Source: CAZVIK01 sp964627045 | GTDB lineage: Bacteria; Acidobacteriota; Terriglobia; Bryobacterales; Bryobacteraceae | DNA: 8,038 nt | NCBI GenBank assembly: GCA_964627045.1 | Contig: CAZVIK010000184.1 | Location: 1 to 8,038, forward strand | Direction: 5' to 3' | Shown here: positions 1 through 6,256 of the stretch, piece by piece | Numbering within the stretch: the stretch's first letter is position 1 | Layout of the letters: every line of letters begins with the position of its first letter | Notes under the pieces: model-generated | What the model was told of the DNA's origin: nothing | Database searches by the model: none | The model's input: the letters and a program-made list of their open reading frames with translations, nothing else | Translations under genes and position numbers: made by a program

Positions 1-1976
1 GTGGTTTCGCCGTGAACGTACACGATGCCGTTGGGCCCCACCACCACAGCGCGCGCGCGATCAATTCCCGCGCCGCCGAGCAGGGTGGAATAGACGACCG
101 AGGCGGCGCCGGTCTTGCTGAGGTCGAACTTGACCAGAAAGGCGTCCAGGTGCCCTTTGAACTGCGTCTGATAGGTGCCGGCGGTGGTCGGGAAATCGGA
201 GGACCCAGTCGAGCCGGAGACATAGACGAAGCCCGCCGCGTCCAGCGCGAGGCCGGAGCCGTAGGCGGTTCCGCCGAACTCCGACGAGTAGATTTTGGGA
301 ATGTCCGCACCGGGCAGTGCTGCGCCCATCGGCCCGGGAGAGCCGTTCGTATAGACGCCGTACTCGTACCCGCTTCCGCCGAGGTAGGTGGAATAGAGGA
401 ACTGGTTTCCGGTCGGGCTGAGCTTCGTGAGAAACGCGTCGCAGTCGCCGCGGCGGGTGCCTTGATAGGGCGTCCCCGCCGTGGGGAAGTTCGAACTGCA
501 CGTGCCTCCCCTCACGTAGGCATTGCCGGCGGCGTCCACCGCGATGGCGGTCACGGTCTCATTCTTCGATCCCCCCAGGAAGGTGGCGTAGACCAGGCTG
601 GCGTTGCCGGTGGCGGCCTTCGGGTCGAACTTGGCGACGTAGGCGTCTTCGTCGCCGCCGCCGAAGGAGGACTGGGCCGCCGAGCGGGTGGGCATGTCGG
701 TGAACAACGCCTGCGTGCCGAAATAGACCATCCCCTGCGAATCCACGGCCACGTGCGCGCCTTCGAAAGTGAAATAGATGCCGGTGGTGGCGCTGCTCCC
801 GAAGTACGTCGAGTAGACCAGCCCGTTGCCCTCCGGGTTCAGGACGGTGACAAACTGGTCGGTCATGAGGGCCGAGGGTCCCGTGAGGGTCCGCTTGTAT
901 CCGTTGGCCGTCGTGGGGAAATCGGGCGATGCCGTCGCGCCCACAATGGCCACGTTCCCGGCGCTGTCCACCGCGATGGCGTTGGAGCCGTCGGCGTTGT
1001 TGCCGCCGAGGACCGTCGAGTAGACGAGCGTCGAGCCGTCGGGCGAAAACTTGCTGACGAAGGCGTCGCCGAAGGCGCTGGGCAGCGGCAGGACGGTGGG
1101 CGCGAAGGTGCGGTCGAAGCTCCCGGCCGTGGTCGGGAAACCGGATGAGCCGGTGACGCCCGTGACATAGGCATTGCCTGCGGCGTCAACGGCGAGGTCG
1201 AAAACGCCCTCGTCGCCCGAGCCGCCGAGGAAGGTCGAGTAGGCCAGGACCGGGTCGATGATCAGTGTCCGCGTCGGGTCGTAAGCGCCGAGTTCGAAGC
1301 CCACGCCGGTTTCGCCATCGAGCCGGTAACGGCCTTCGACGGTTTTGCGGCCATTCGCGCTCTGCTGATAGACGATGGGCTTGTGCTGGCGGATTCGCCC
1401 GGCGGGCGAGTCGATCCACAGGTCGCCGGCGTCGTCGATCTCCAGTCCCGTCGCTCCCTCAAACGCCAGCCGGATCGCGGCGGGATCGGCGCCGGGCGCG
1501 ACGACGAAATCGTACTCCAGGCGCCGCTGGTTTCCGTAATACACGACGCCGATTCCTGGATACACGTTGTCAAACTGCACGCGGGAATAGTTGGGAATGC
1601 CGGTCTTCCAATGGGAGGGACGGTTGCCGACGAGGTAATTGCTGACGCCCGGCAGCCGGTCGAGCGCCCGGCCCCGCGCCGCGGCGTTCGCTCCGGCCAG
1701 CGTCATGCCGACGGCGCCCCGGCCGAGGTTTAGCCGCGCGCCGGCAGGACCCAGCGCCCGGGCCGGGGGGGCCCACGGCCCCGGGTTTAACGGGGCCGGG
1801 GGGGAAAAACGGCATTACCTAGGGGCTTGGCCCCGGTTGGGCTCGAAACGGAGAGGGCTCTGAAGCACTTGTCTTGAGCGGTCCGTGTCCGGGGTAGACC
1901 CGAAGGCGAGCGCACCGGCCAGTAGGAAACCGGCGGAGAGTAATCCTGCAACTTTGCATCGGAAATGGAAGTTCAT
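1..1976 (-). CDS. Secreted SBBP-repeat beta-propeller protein; C-terminus outside window, one in-frame stop near the N-terminus
   Basis: Translation from the ATG at 1976 begins MNFHFRCKVAGLL and continues as a hydrophobic signal peptide of about 26 residues ending LAFGS. Next comes PLRFEPNRGQAP (residues 41-52), the opening motif of the domain that precedes SBBP repeats in acidobacterial proteins (DUF7948 in my recollection). TAA at 1815-1817 (codon 54) then interrupts the frame. The same frame resumes with LGRGAVGMTLAGAN, SNYLVGNRPSHW and FDNVYPGIGVVYYGN, all typical of that domain. It then runs without a stop through six SBBP repeats with cores such as YSTFLGG, YSTVLGG, YSTYFGS, YATFLGG, YSTYLGG and YSTLLGG, spaced about 65-75 residues. 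Repeats also carry AVDAAGNAYVTG and FPTT motifs. The role is probably extracellular or surface; substrate unknown. An automated caller would likely start at ATG 1706 and miss the signal peptide. The AGGTG upstream of 1976 is a plausible ribosome site. Family call is firm; whether the gene is intact is open. Confidence 0.85.
1741..1817 (-). other. Disrupted, homopolymer-rich segment inside the SBBP gene
   Basis: Between FEPNRGQAPR and LNLGRGAVGM the gene reads through a TAA (1815-1817) and then a proline/glycine-rich stretch unlike the family. One frame over, the same DNA reads EVMPFFPPGPVKPGAVGPP, which resembles the expected Glu-Val-x-Phe-Phe...Gly-Pro-Gly pattern better. The frame before and after the segment is the same, so a pair of compensating indels would restore the protein. 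The segment contains two seven-G runs (1765-1771 and 1798-1804), an A5 run and a GC-rich hairpin. A consensus error seems likelier than decay, because the remaining roughly 600 codons are clean. Confidence 0.6.
1760..1804. repeat. 12-bp direct repeat GGGCCGGGGGGG with an internal hairpin
   Basis: GGGCCGGGGGGG occurs at 1760-1771 and again at 1793-1804, offset by 33 bp (exactly 11 codons). Each copy ends in a run of seven G. Between and overlapping them lies an inverted repeat, GGCCCCG at 1777-1783 with CGGGGCC at 1791-1797, around a 7-nt loop. Both structures are read directly from the sequence. They are prone to slippage and also to sequencing error. Confidence 0.8.
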
Positions 1977-2011
1977 CAGGAGCACCTGAACGTGAAGTAG
2001 TGAACAAGTGG

Positions 2012-2040
2012 ATTCTCACAGGTGGCGGCGCACAAGTCAA
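2012..2040 (-). promoter_or_regulatory. Predicted promoter of the SBBP gene
   Basis: On the minus strand TTGACT (2035-2040) is a five-of-six match to the -35 consensus. After a 17-bp spacer comes GAGAAT (2012-2017), four of six for a -10 box. The predicted start of transcription is about 30 nt upstream of the ATG at 1976, leaving room for the AGGTG ribosome site. It is the only promoter in the window with a good -35 element. Confidence 0.55.
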
Positions 2041-2087
2041 GCCCGCGGCCGGGACGCGCCGGCCGTTGGCCCGTCGCCGCGCGCGCC

Positions 2088-2096
2088 TGCTACAAT
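2088..2096 (+). promoter_or_regulatory. Extended -10 promoter of the Rid-like gene
   Basis: TGC followed by TACAAT (2091-2096) forms an extended -10 element 15 nt before the ATG at 2112. Predicted transcription begins around 2103, giving a leader of only about nine bases with no Shine-Dalgarno sequence. No good -35 box is visible. The flanking GCTACAATCG closely matches the elements before 4306 and 6257. Confidence 0.55.
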
Positions 2097-2111
2097 CGAC
2101 TCCACGACGCG

Positions 2112-3218
2112 ATGCGAGAGCGACTGTGGATCGGGGTCTTGCTGGCCGCGCTGGCGCCGGGGGGGTGGGCCGCTGATCGCCAGAAGAAGGACGTTGAGCC
2201 GCCGACCCAGGCGCTGGAGACCTTCCCCGAGCCCCCGCCCGCCGTCGGGGCCGATCTCGCGCGATTGACCTTCCACGTTTCTCCGCTGTCGGCCAGGGGC
2301 CTGCTTTCCCAGCAGGTGCGCGACGGGCTCCGCGCCCTTCTGAATCAGGCGGGTAACGGGACCATCGTGCGGCTGAGGGCCTTCGTGGCGGGCAGCGGCG
2401 ACACGCGCCGGGTGGGCGCGATCCTGAGCGAAATGCTGACCGAGCGCCGCCGCCCGCTTCCCGCGCTGAGCGTGGCGCAGGTGGGCGCGCTGCCGGCGCC
2501 GGGCGTCCAGGTGGCGATGGAGGCGACGGTCGAGGCGCGGCGGCCGGTGAATCCCTACGGGCTGGCATTCTTTTCCGCCGGCGAGGTGGAGCGGCCCGGG
2601 CTGGAGGAGCGCATGGCGCCTCTGGCTGCCGAGTTGATGCCGAAACTGCGGGCGGCGATCGGCGCGGCGGGTCTCGATGGCGGCGACGTGGTTCGCGCCA
2701 CCTGCTACCTCAGTTCGATGGCCGACGTTTGGGACGTGCGGGTGCGCGTGGCGCGGGAATTCCCCAAGGCCGTCACCACCTTGGTGCAACCCGATCGCGC
2801 GCCGGCCCGCTCGACGGCGGCCTGCGAGGTCGTGGCGCGGCTCCGGGCGCCGGTGGGAGCGCCGTCGCGGAGACTGGCGTCCGAGCCGGGCCAACCGGCC
2901 CCGGGTGTGCTGGTGGCGCCCTCGCGCGTTGTGTTGACGGGCGGGCAACTGGCGTTCGGTTTCCGGGACCAAGACGCGCAACTCGCCGTTGAGCGGCTGG
3001 ACCGTTCGATGGAGCAAGTGGGAAGTTCGCTCGCCCGCGCGGTCCACGTGGGCTACTATGTGCTTTCGCGGGGCGTGGCCGAGTTGGCGGCGCGCGCCGT
3101 GGCCGGGCGCTCGGACGCGGCGGGCCTTCCGGCGGCGGCCGTGGTGACGTGCACCGGACTGCCGGCCATCGACGCCGGATTCGCGGTGGACGCCATCGGC
3201 CTGGCGGCAGCGCCATAA
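2112..3218 (+). CDS. Exported protein with three tandem RidA-like (YjgF/YER057c/UK114) domains
   Basis: 368 residues. The start at 2112 is preferred over the upstream ATG at 2022 because it gives a clean signal peptide (MRERLWIGVLLAALAPGGWA, likely cut near Ala20-Ala21) and follows a -10 box. Three RidA-like units appear, at about 48-142, 148-247 and 265-365. Each has an amphipathic helix (LRALLNQAG; LRAAIGAAG; LDRSMEQVG), a strand of the V-R-A-x-x-Y/F-x type (IVRLRAFVAG; VVRATCYLSS; AVHVGYYVLS) and a final P-A-x-S/A-x-V-type strand. The middle unit has PARSTAACEV, keeping an Arg (R233) where E. coli RidA has its key Arg105 in PARSCVEV. The equivalents in units 1 and 3 are Leu119 and Ala342. 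RidA proteins hydrolyse reactive enamines/imines in the cytoplasm, so export is unusual and the function here may be binding rather than deamination. It is co-transcribed with the kinase 10 nt downstream. The domain call is by eye and moderate. Confidence 0.72.
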   Translation: MRERLWIGVLLAALAPGGWAADRQKKDVEPPTQALETFPEPPPAVGADLARLTFHVSPLSARGLLSQQVRDGLRALLNQAGNGTIVRLRAFVAGSGDTRRVGAILSEMLTERRRPLPALSVAQVGALPAPGVQVAMEATVEARRPVNPYGLAFFSAGEVERPGLEERMAPLAAELMPKLRAAIGAAGLDGGDVVRATCYLSSMADVWDVRVRVAREFPKAVTTLVQPDRAPARSTAACEVVARLRAPVGAPSRRLASEPGQPAPGVLVAPSRVVLTGGQLAFGFRDQDAQLAVERLDRSMEQVGSSLARAVHVGYYVLSRGVAELAARAVAGRSDAAGLPAAAVVTCTGLPAIDAGFAVDAIGLAAAP

Positions 3219-3225
3219 GGAGAGG
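3217..3225 (+). promoter_or_regulatory. Shine-Dalgarno site of the kinase gene
   Basis: AAGGAGAGG begins inside the stop codon of the Rid-like gene and lies 3-6 nt before the ATG at 3229. It supports translation from 3229, with ATG 3235 as a weaker alternative. It is one of the clearest ribosome sites in the window; the genes that have their own -10 box largely lack one. Confidence 0.75.
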
Positions 3226-3228
3226 ACG

Positions 3229-4266
3229 ATGATCATGAGCAAGACCGTGGTTACCTTCGGAGAGATCATGCTGCGCCTGGCCCCTCCGGGCTTCGAGCGC
3301 TTCCTGCAAACGCCGCAGTTCGTGGCCACTTTCGGCGGGGGCGAGGCCAACGTGGCCGTGTCGGTGGCCAACTACGGCGTTCCGGCGCGCTATGTCACGC
3401 TGCTGCCGGACAACCCCATCACCAGCGCGTTTCAGGGCGAGTTGCGGCGCTTCGGCGTCGATCCCTCCTACATCGTAAAGACCAAGGGCCGCTTCGGCGT
3501 CTACTTCGTCGAGCCCGGCGCCAACCAGCGCCCGTCCAAGGTGGTCTACGACCGCGAGGGCAGCGCCATCGCGCTCGCCAAGCCCGGCGCGATCGACTGG
3601 GCGCGGTCCCTGGAGGGCGCGGGTTGGTTCCACGTCACCGGCATCACGCCCGCTCTCAGCCAGGGCGCGGCGGACCTGGCGCTGGAGGGCGTGCGCAAGG
3701 CGCGCGAAATGGGGCTGACGGTCTCCTGCGATCTCAACTTCCGCAAGAACCTCTGGAAGTACGGCAAGACCTCGCGCGAGGTGATGCCCGAGATCTTCCG
3801 CCTGGTGGACGTCGGCATCGCTAACGAGGAGGACTGCCAGATGGCGCTCGGCATCCAGGTGGATGTGGACGTGCATTCGGGCAAGCTCGAAGTGGAGCAG
3901 TACCGCAAGCTCACCGCGAAGGTGCTCGGCGAATACCCGAACCTGAAGATGATGGCGATCACGCTGCGCGAATCCTTCAGCGCCTCGCACAACGGCTGGT
4001 CGGCCTGCCTGAGCGACGGCACGGAGTTCCTGGTGAGCCGCCGCTACGACATCACGCACATCGTGGACCGCGTGGGCGGCGGTGACGCTTTCGCCGGCGG
4101 GCTGATCTACGGGCTGATCGCGCTCGCCGGGCCGCGGGAGGCGCTGGAGTTCGCCGTGGCCGCCTCCTGCCTCAAGCACTCTGTCTACGGCGACTTCAAC
4201 CGGTTCACCGTGGACGAAGTGAACGCCCTGCTCAAGAGCGGCGGCTCCGGGCGGGTACAAAGGTGA
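3229..4266 (+). CDS. kdgK: PfkB-family sugar kinase, probably 2-keto-3-deoxygluconate kinase
   Basis: 345 residues, within the usual range for ribokinase-fold KDG kinases. The enzyme would phosphorylate 2-keto-3-deoxygluconate with ATP to KDPG, feeding the Entner-Doudoroff aldolase step in breakdown of uronates, pectin or gluconate, in the cytoplasm. Visible signatures are the opening VVTFGEIMLRLAPPG, typical of KdgK; the first PfkB motif around GGGEANVAVSVANYG (from residue 36); DLNFRKNLW (D168), which KDG kinases share for substrate contact; and the second PfkB motif DRVGGGDAFAGG, with the glycine anion hole and catalytic base Asp286. It follows the Rid-like gene by 10 nt with a strong Shine-Dalgarno, so the two form an operon. 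No KDPG aldolase or dehydratase is in the window. Family assignment is firm; exact sugar specificity is inferred and could extend to related keto-deoxy sugars or fructose. Confidence 0.85.
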   Translation: MIMSKTVVTFGEIMLRLAPPGFERFLQTPQFVATFGGGEANVAVSVANYGVPARYVTLLPDNPITSAFQGELRRFGVDPSYIVKTKGRFGVYFVEPGANQRPSKVVYDREGSAIALAKPGAIDWARSLEGAGWFHVTGITPALSQGAADLALEGVRKAREMGLTVSCDLNFRKNLWKYGKTSREVMPEIFRLVDVGIANEEDCQMALGIQVDVDVHSGKLEVEQYRKLTAKVLGEYPNLKMMAITLRESFSASHNGWSACLSDGTEFLVSRRYDITHIVDRVGGGDAFAGGLIYGLIALAGPREALEFAVAASCLKHSVYGDFNRFTVDEVNALLKSGGSGRVQR

Positions 4267-4281
4267 GCGGAGCGCTCCGCT
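4266..4281. repeat. Perfect 16-bp palindrome at the kinase stop / VWFA promoter
   Basis: AGCGGAGCGCTCCGCT is its own reverse complement. It starts on the last base of the kinase TGA and ends on the first T of the TATAAT box at 4281-4286. As RNA it would form a six-pair stem with a GCGC loop but has no following U-tract, so it is a poor terminator by itself. Its place between the expected -35 and the -10 is where a repressor operator would sit. Confidence 0.7.
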
Positions 4282-4286
4282 ATAAT
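4281..4286 (+). promoter_or_regulatory. Consensus -10 box (TATAAT) of the VWFA-related gene
   Basis: A perfect TATAAT in the context GCTATAATCG lies 19 nt before the ATG at 4306. Predicted transcription begins near 4293, giving a leader of about 13 nt. AGGA at 4294-4297 is a plausible weak ribosome site. Only a poor -35 candidate (TACAAA, 4256-4261) is seen, at 19 bp spacing. Confidence 0.65.
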
Positions 4287-4305
4287 CGCAAGTAGGATTT
4301 CCACG

Positions 4306-5343
4306 ATGCTCGCTCGTTTCCTGGTGGGCCTGTTGCTGGCCGTTTCGATGATCGCCCAGGCGCCCGCGCCGGAGCCTCCCGCCGAACCCGCGGGCCAGCT
4401 TCCGTTGCCGGGCGAAGGCACCGTCATCCGCGCCGAGGTCAACGAAGTCATCGTGCCGGTGACCGTCACCGACGCCAAGGACCGCTTCGTCAGCAACCTG
4501 GATGCTAGCGACTTCAAGGTCTATGACGAAGGCCGCGAGCAGAAGATCATTTACTTCAGCCGCGAGCGCAGCCAACCCGTGGTGGTGGGCTTTCTGCTCG
4601 ACATGAGCAACGCTACCCGCACGCACTGGCAGCGCTTCCAGGAGGCGGCCATCGAACTGGTGTTCAACCTGCTGCCCGGCGACCGGCGTTTCAGCGGCTA
4701 CCTGATCGCCTACGCCCAGGACGCCGAACTGCTGGTCAATACCACCTCGGAAGCCGACAAGCTCACCGAGCGCATCGCCAAGCTCAAGCCCGGCGGCGGC
4801 GCGGCGCTCTACGACGCCATCTACATGGCCTGTACCAGCCGCGACCTGGTGGAGGGCGAACCCATCCAGCCCCGCCGCATCATAATCATCGTCGGCGACG
4901 GCCACGACACGGCCAGCAAACGCAGCATCGGCGAGGTGGTCGAGATCGCGCAGCGCAACCTGGTCACCATTTACGGAATGAGCACCACCGCCTTCGGCCA
5001 ATACTCCGACGGCGACGCGAACCTGCGGCGGCTGGCCGAGGAAACCGGCGGGCGCGTCGAATACCCGCTCCAGCAGGTATACACCGATGTGTCCGGCTAT
5101 CTTTCGACCCCCTCGGACGCCGGCAACTACGCCTACCGCGTGGGCACCGGGCAATACGCCGCGGCGCTGGCCAAGGGTCTCTTCGATTCGGTGGCCGCGC
5201 TCGCCGGCGAGGTCACCACGCAATACATCCTGCGCTACCGCCCGGATTATTCGGGCTCCAGCAAGGCGTTTCGCACCATCAAGGTGGAAGTGAAGCTGCC
5301 CGACACCGTGAAGATCCGCCACCGTCTGGGCTACTATCCATAA
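4306..5343 (+). CDS. Secreted VWFA-related protein of the acidobacterial type
   Basis: 345 residues. A signal peptide (MLARFLVGLLLAVSMIAQA) is followed by a proline-rich linker (about 20-36). Next is a beta-rich stretch, VNEVIVPVTVTDAKDRFVSNL...FKVYDEGREQKIIYF (about 45-84), the hallmark entry of the VWFA-related family abundant in Acidobacteriota (TIGR03436 in my recollection). The VWA fold follows from VVVGFLLDMSNAT (about 92-104), with GGGAALYDAIY (163-173) and IIIIVGDGHDTAS (192-204). The C-terminal YILRYRPDYSGSSKAFRTIKVEV and HRLGYYP are also family-typical. The metal site is degenerate: D99-x-S101-x-A103 instead of DxSxS, and Ala166 where a Thr normally contributes. It is probably exported; ligand and role are unknown. 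It has its own TATAAT promoter rather than read-through from the kinase gene. Confidence 0.85.
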   Translation: MLARFLVGLLLAVSMIAQAPAPEPPAEPAGQLPLPGEGTVIRAEVNEVIVPVTVTDAKDRFVSNLDASDFKVYDEGREQKIIYFSRERSQPVVVGFLLDMSNATRTHWQRFQEAAIELVFNLLPGDRRFSGYLIAYAQDAELLVNTTSEADKLTERIAKLKPGGGAALYDAIYMACTSRDLVEGEPIQPRRIIIIVGDGHDTASKRSIGEVVEIAQRNLVTIYGMSTTAFGQYSDGDANLRRLAEETGGRVEYPLQQVYTDVSGYLSTPSDAGNYAYRVGTGQYAAALAKGLFDSVAALAGEVTTQYILRYRPDYSGSSKAFRTIKVEVKLPDTVKIRHRLGYYP

Positions 5344-5371
5344 CCCTGGCGCGCGGGCGCGGGTTTTCCGA

Positions 5372-5377
5372 TATTCT
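5372..5377 (+). promoter_or_regulatory. Candidate -10 box of the S24 protease gene
   Basis: TATTCT lies in the 41-nt gap after the VWFA stop, 7 nt before the ATG at 5385. If used, transcription would begin at or next to the start codon, giving a leaderless mRNA. No Shine-Dalgarno sequence or clear -35 box is present. It is weaker than the TATAAT boxes before 4306 and 6257. Confidence 0.4.
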
Positions 5378-5384
5378 CTTAGTG

Positions 5385-6224
5385 ATGAGCGCGCTGGCGT
5401 TCCAGACCGCACGTAAGGCGCAGTACCTGGTGGTGCAACTGGCCCTTCCGGGGCGGCCTAAGGCGAACGCCGGAGTGCTGCTGCTGGATTCCGCCGACGA
5501 CAAGCTCTACGTCAAGCTTCGGCCGGATTGGACCGGCTTGGCTGGTGCCGAGGACATCGAAGTGCTGGAGCAGGTGGAATCCGACCTCCGCGCGCGCGCC
5601 GCCCAGCGGGGCGGGGAAGCGCTGCTCGGCGAATTGGAGGACACGCTCTCCCACAGCCTGCTGGTGAGCGGGCGGGAATCGATCGCGGCCGGCGATTTCG
5701 AAAAGGCCCTGGAAAAACTCTACGCGCGGCTCGTTGAGGGCGAAGCCGCCGCGCCGGTCGAGGCGCTGCGCTACCGGACGCACCTTCCCTTGTACTCGCT
5801 GCGCGCCGCCGCCGGTTCCTTCGGCGAGGACATGGAAGCGGAGGCCGCGGACTGGGTGCGCGCGCCCGAGGGACTCCCCTTGGACCCGGGGATGTTCGCC
5901 GCCCGCGTCGTCGGCCGGTCCATGGAGCCTCTGATCCCGGACGGCAGCCTGTGCGTGTTCCGGCATTCCGTCGTCGGATCGCGCCAGGGCAAGCTGCTGC
6001 TCATCCAGCGAAAAGGCGCGTCGGACGCCGGCGGCGAGTTCACCGTGAAGCGCTACACCAGCGTCAAGTCCCAAACCGATGAGGGCTGGCGGCACGAGCG
6101 CATTCGCCTGGAGCCGCTGAACCCCGACTATGAAGCCTGGGACCTGGTTCCGTCGGACTTCGAAGACGGCCCCTACCGCGTCTGCGGCGAATTCCTGCGC
6201 GTCGTCCCCTACGAAGAGCAGTAG
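5385..6224 (+). CDS. LexA/UmuD-type S24 self-cleaving peptidase with a non-HTH N-terminal domain
   Basis: 279 residues from ATG 5385; GTG 5382, directly before it, is an equal alternative. The C-terminal half is an S24 peptidase. LPLYSLRAAAGSFG holds an Ala143-Gly144 pair like the LexA cleavage site. VVGRSMEPLIPDGS carries the nucleophile Ser179, and FTVKRY carries the general base Lys222. Gly-to-Ser spacing is 35 residues (34 in E. coli LexA). The N-terminal half lacks a recognisable helix-turn-helix. It starts AQYLVVQLALPGRPKANAGVLLLDSADDKLYVKLRPDW, loosely like DUF3037 proteins, then a helical region (about 52-118). Known S24 proteins cleave themselves when RecA filaments form (LexA, UmuD, phage CI). 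The analogous trigger here is inference. It could be an SOS-linked switch, an anti-repressor or an orphan regulator. The promoter appears leaderless, so expression may be independent of its neighbours. Confidence 0.8.
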   Translation: MSALAFQTARKAQYLVVQLALPGRPKANAGVLLLDSADDKLYVKLRPDWTGLAGAEDIEVLEQVESDLRARAAQRGGEALLGELEDTLSHSLLVSGRESIAAGDFEKALEKLYARLVEGEAAAPVEALRYRTHLPLYSLRAAAGSFGEDMEAEAADWVRAPEGLPLDPGMFAARVVGRSMEPLIPDGSLCVFRHSVVGSRQGKLLLIQRKGASDAGGEFTVKRYTSVKSQTDEGWRHERIRLEPLNPDYEAWDLVPSDFEDGPYRVCGEFLRVVPYEEQ

Positions 6225-6241
6225 GCCGGTCTGCGCGCCGC

Positions 6242-6250
6242 TGCTATAAT
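6242..6250 (+). promoter_or_regulatory. Extended -10 promoter of the LarA-like gene, predicted leaderless
   Basis: TGC plus TATAAT (6245-6250) is a perfect extended -10 element. The GTG start at 6257 lies 7 nt after the box, where transcription should begin, so the mRNA would carry no leader. No Shine-Dalgarno sequence or -35 box is visible. The context GCTATAATCG is shared with the element at 4279-4288. Confidence 0.6.
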
Positions 6251-6256
6251 CGGGGC

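Noticed and set aside
12..1148. Plus-strand open frame of 378 codons
   Set aside because: It is antisense to the SBBP repeats, whose six repeat cores are unmistakable on the minus strand. The plus translation has no family-like motif.
1..1200. Regularly spaced repeats as a CRISPR array or tandem DNA repeat
   Set aside because: The periodicity of about 200 bp comes from degenerate protein repeats (SBBP units); the DNA copies are not identical and no short repeat-spacer pattern exists.
2022..2111. Upstream ATG as the start of the Rid-like gene
   Set aside because: It would add 30 polar residues before the signal peptide and place the start upstream of the TACAAT promoter at 2091-2096.
2037..3371. 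Minus-strand open frame of 444 codons
   Set aside because: It is a shadow of the Rid-like gene and the start of the kinase gene, with Arg/His-rich composition typical of antisense frames in GC-rich DNA.
2773..5412. Very long minus-strand open frame of 879 codons antisense to the Rid, kinase and VWFA genes
   Set aside because: It is the mirror of high-GC codon bias in real genes. Its translation is low-complexity and rich in Arg, Gly, Ala and His, without recognisable domains, while the plus strand has clear families with catalytic motifs.
5385..5780. HTH DNA-binding domain expected in front of an S24 peptidase
   Set aside because: No helix-turn-helix pattern could be seen. The segment begins with beta-strand-like sequence with an AGVLLLD motif, so a standard LexA or CI repressor was not called.
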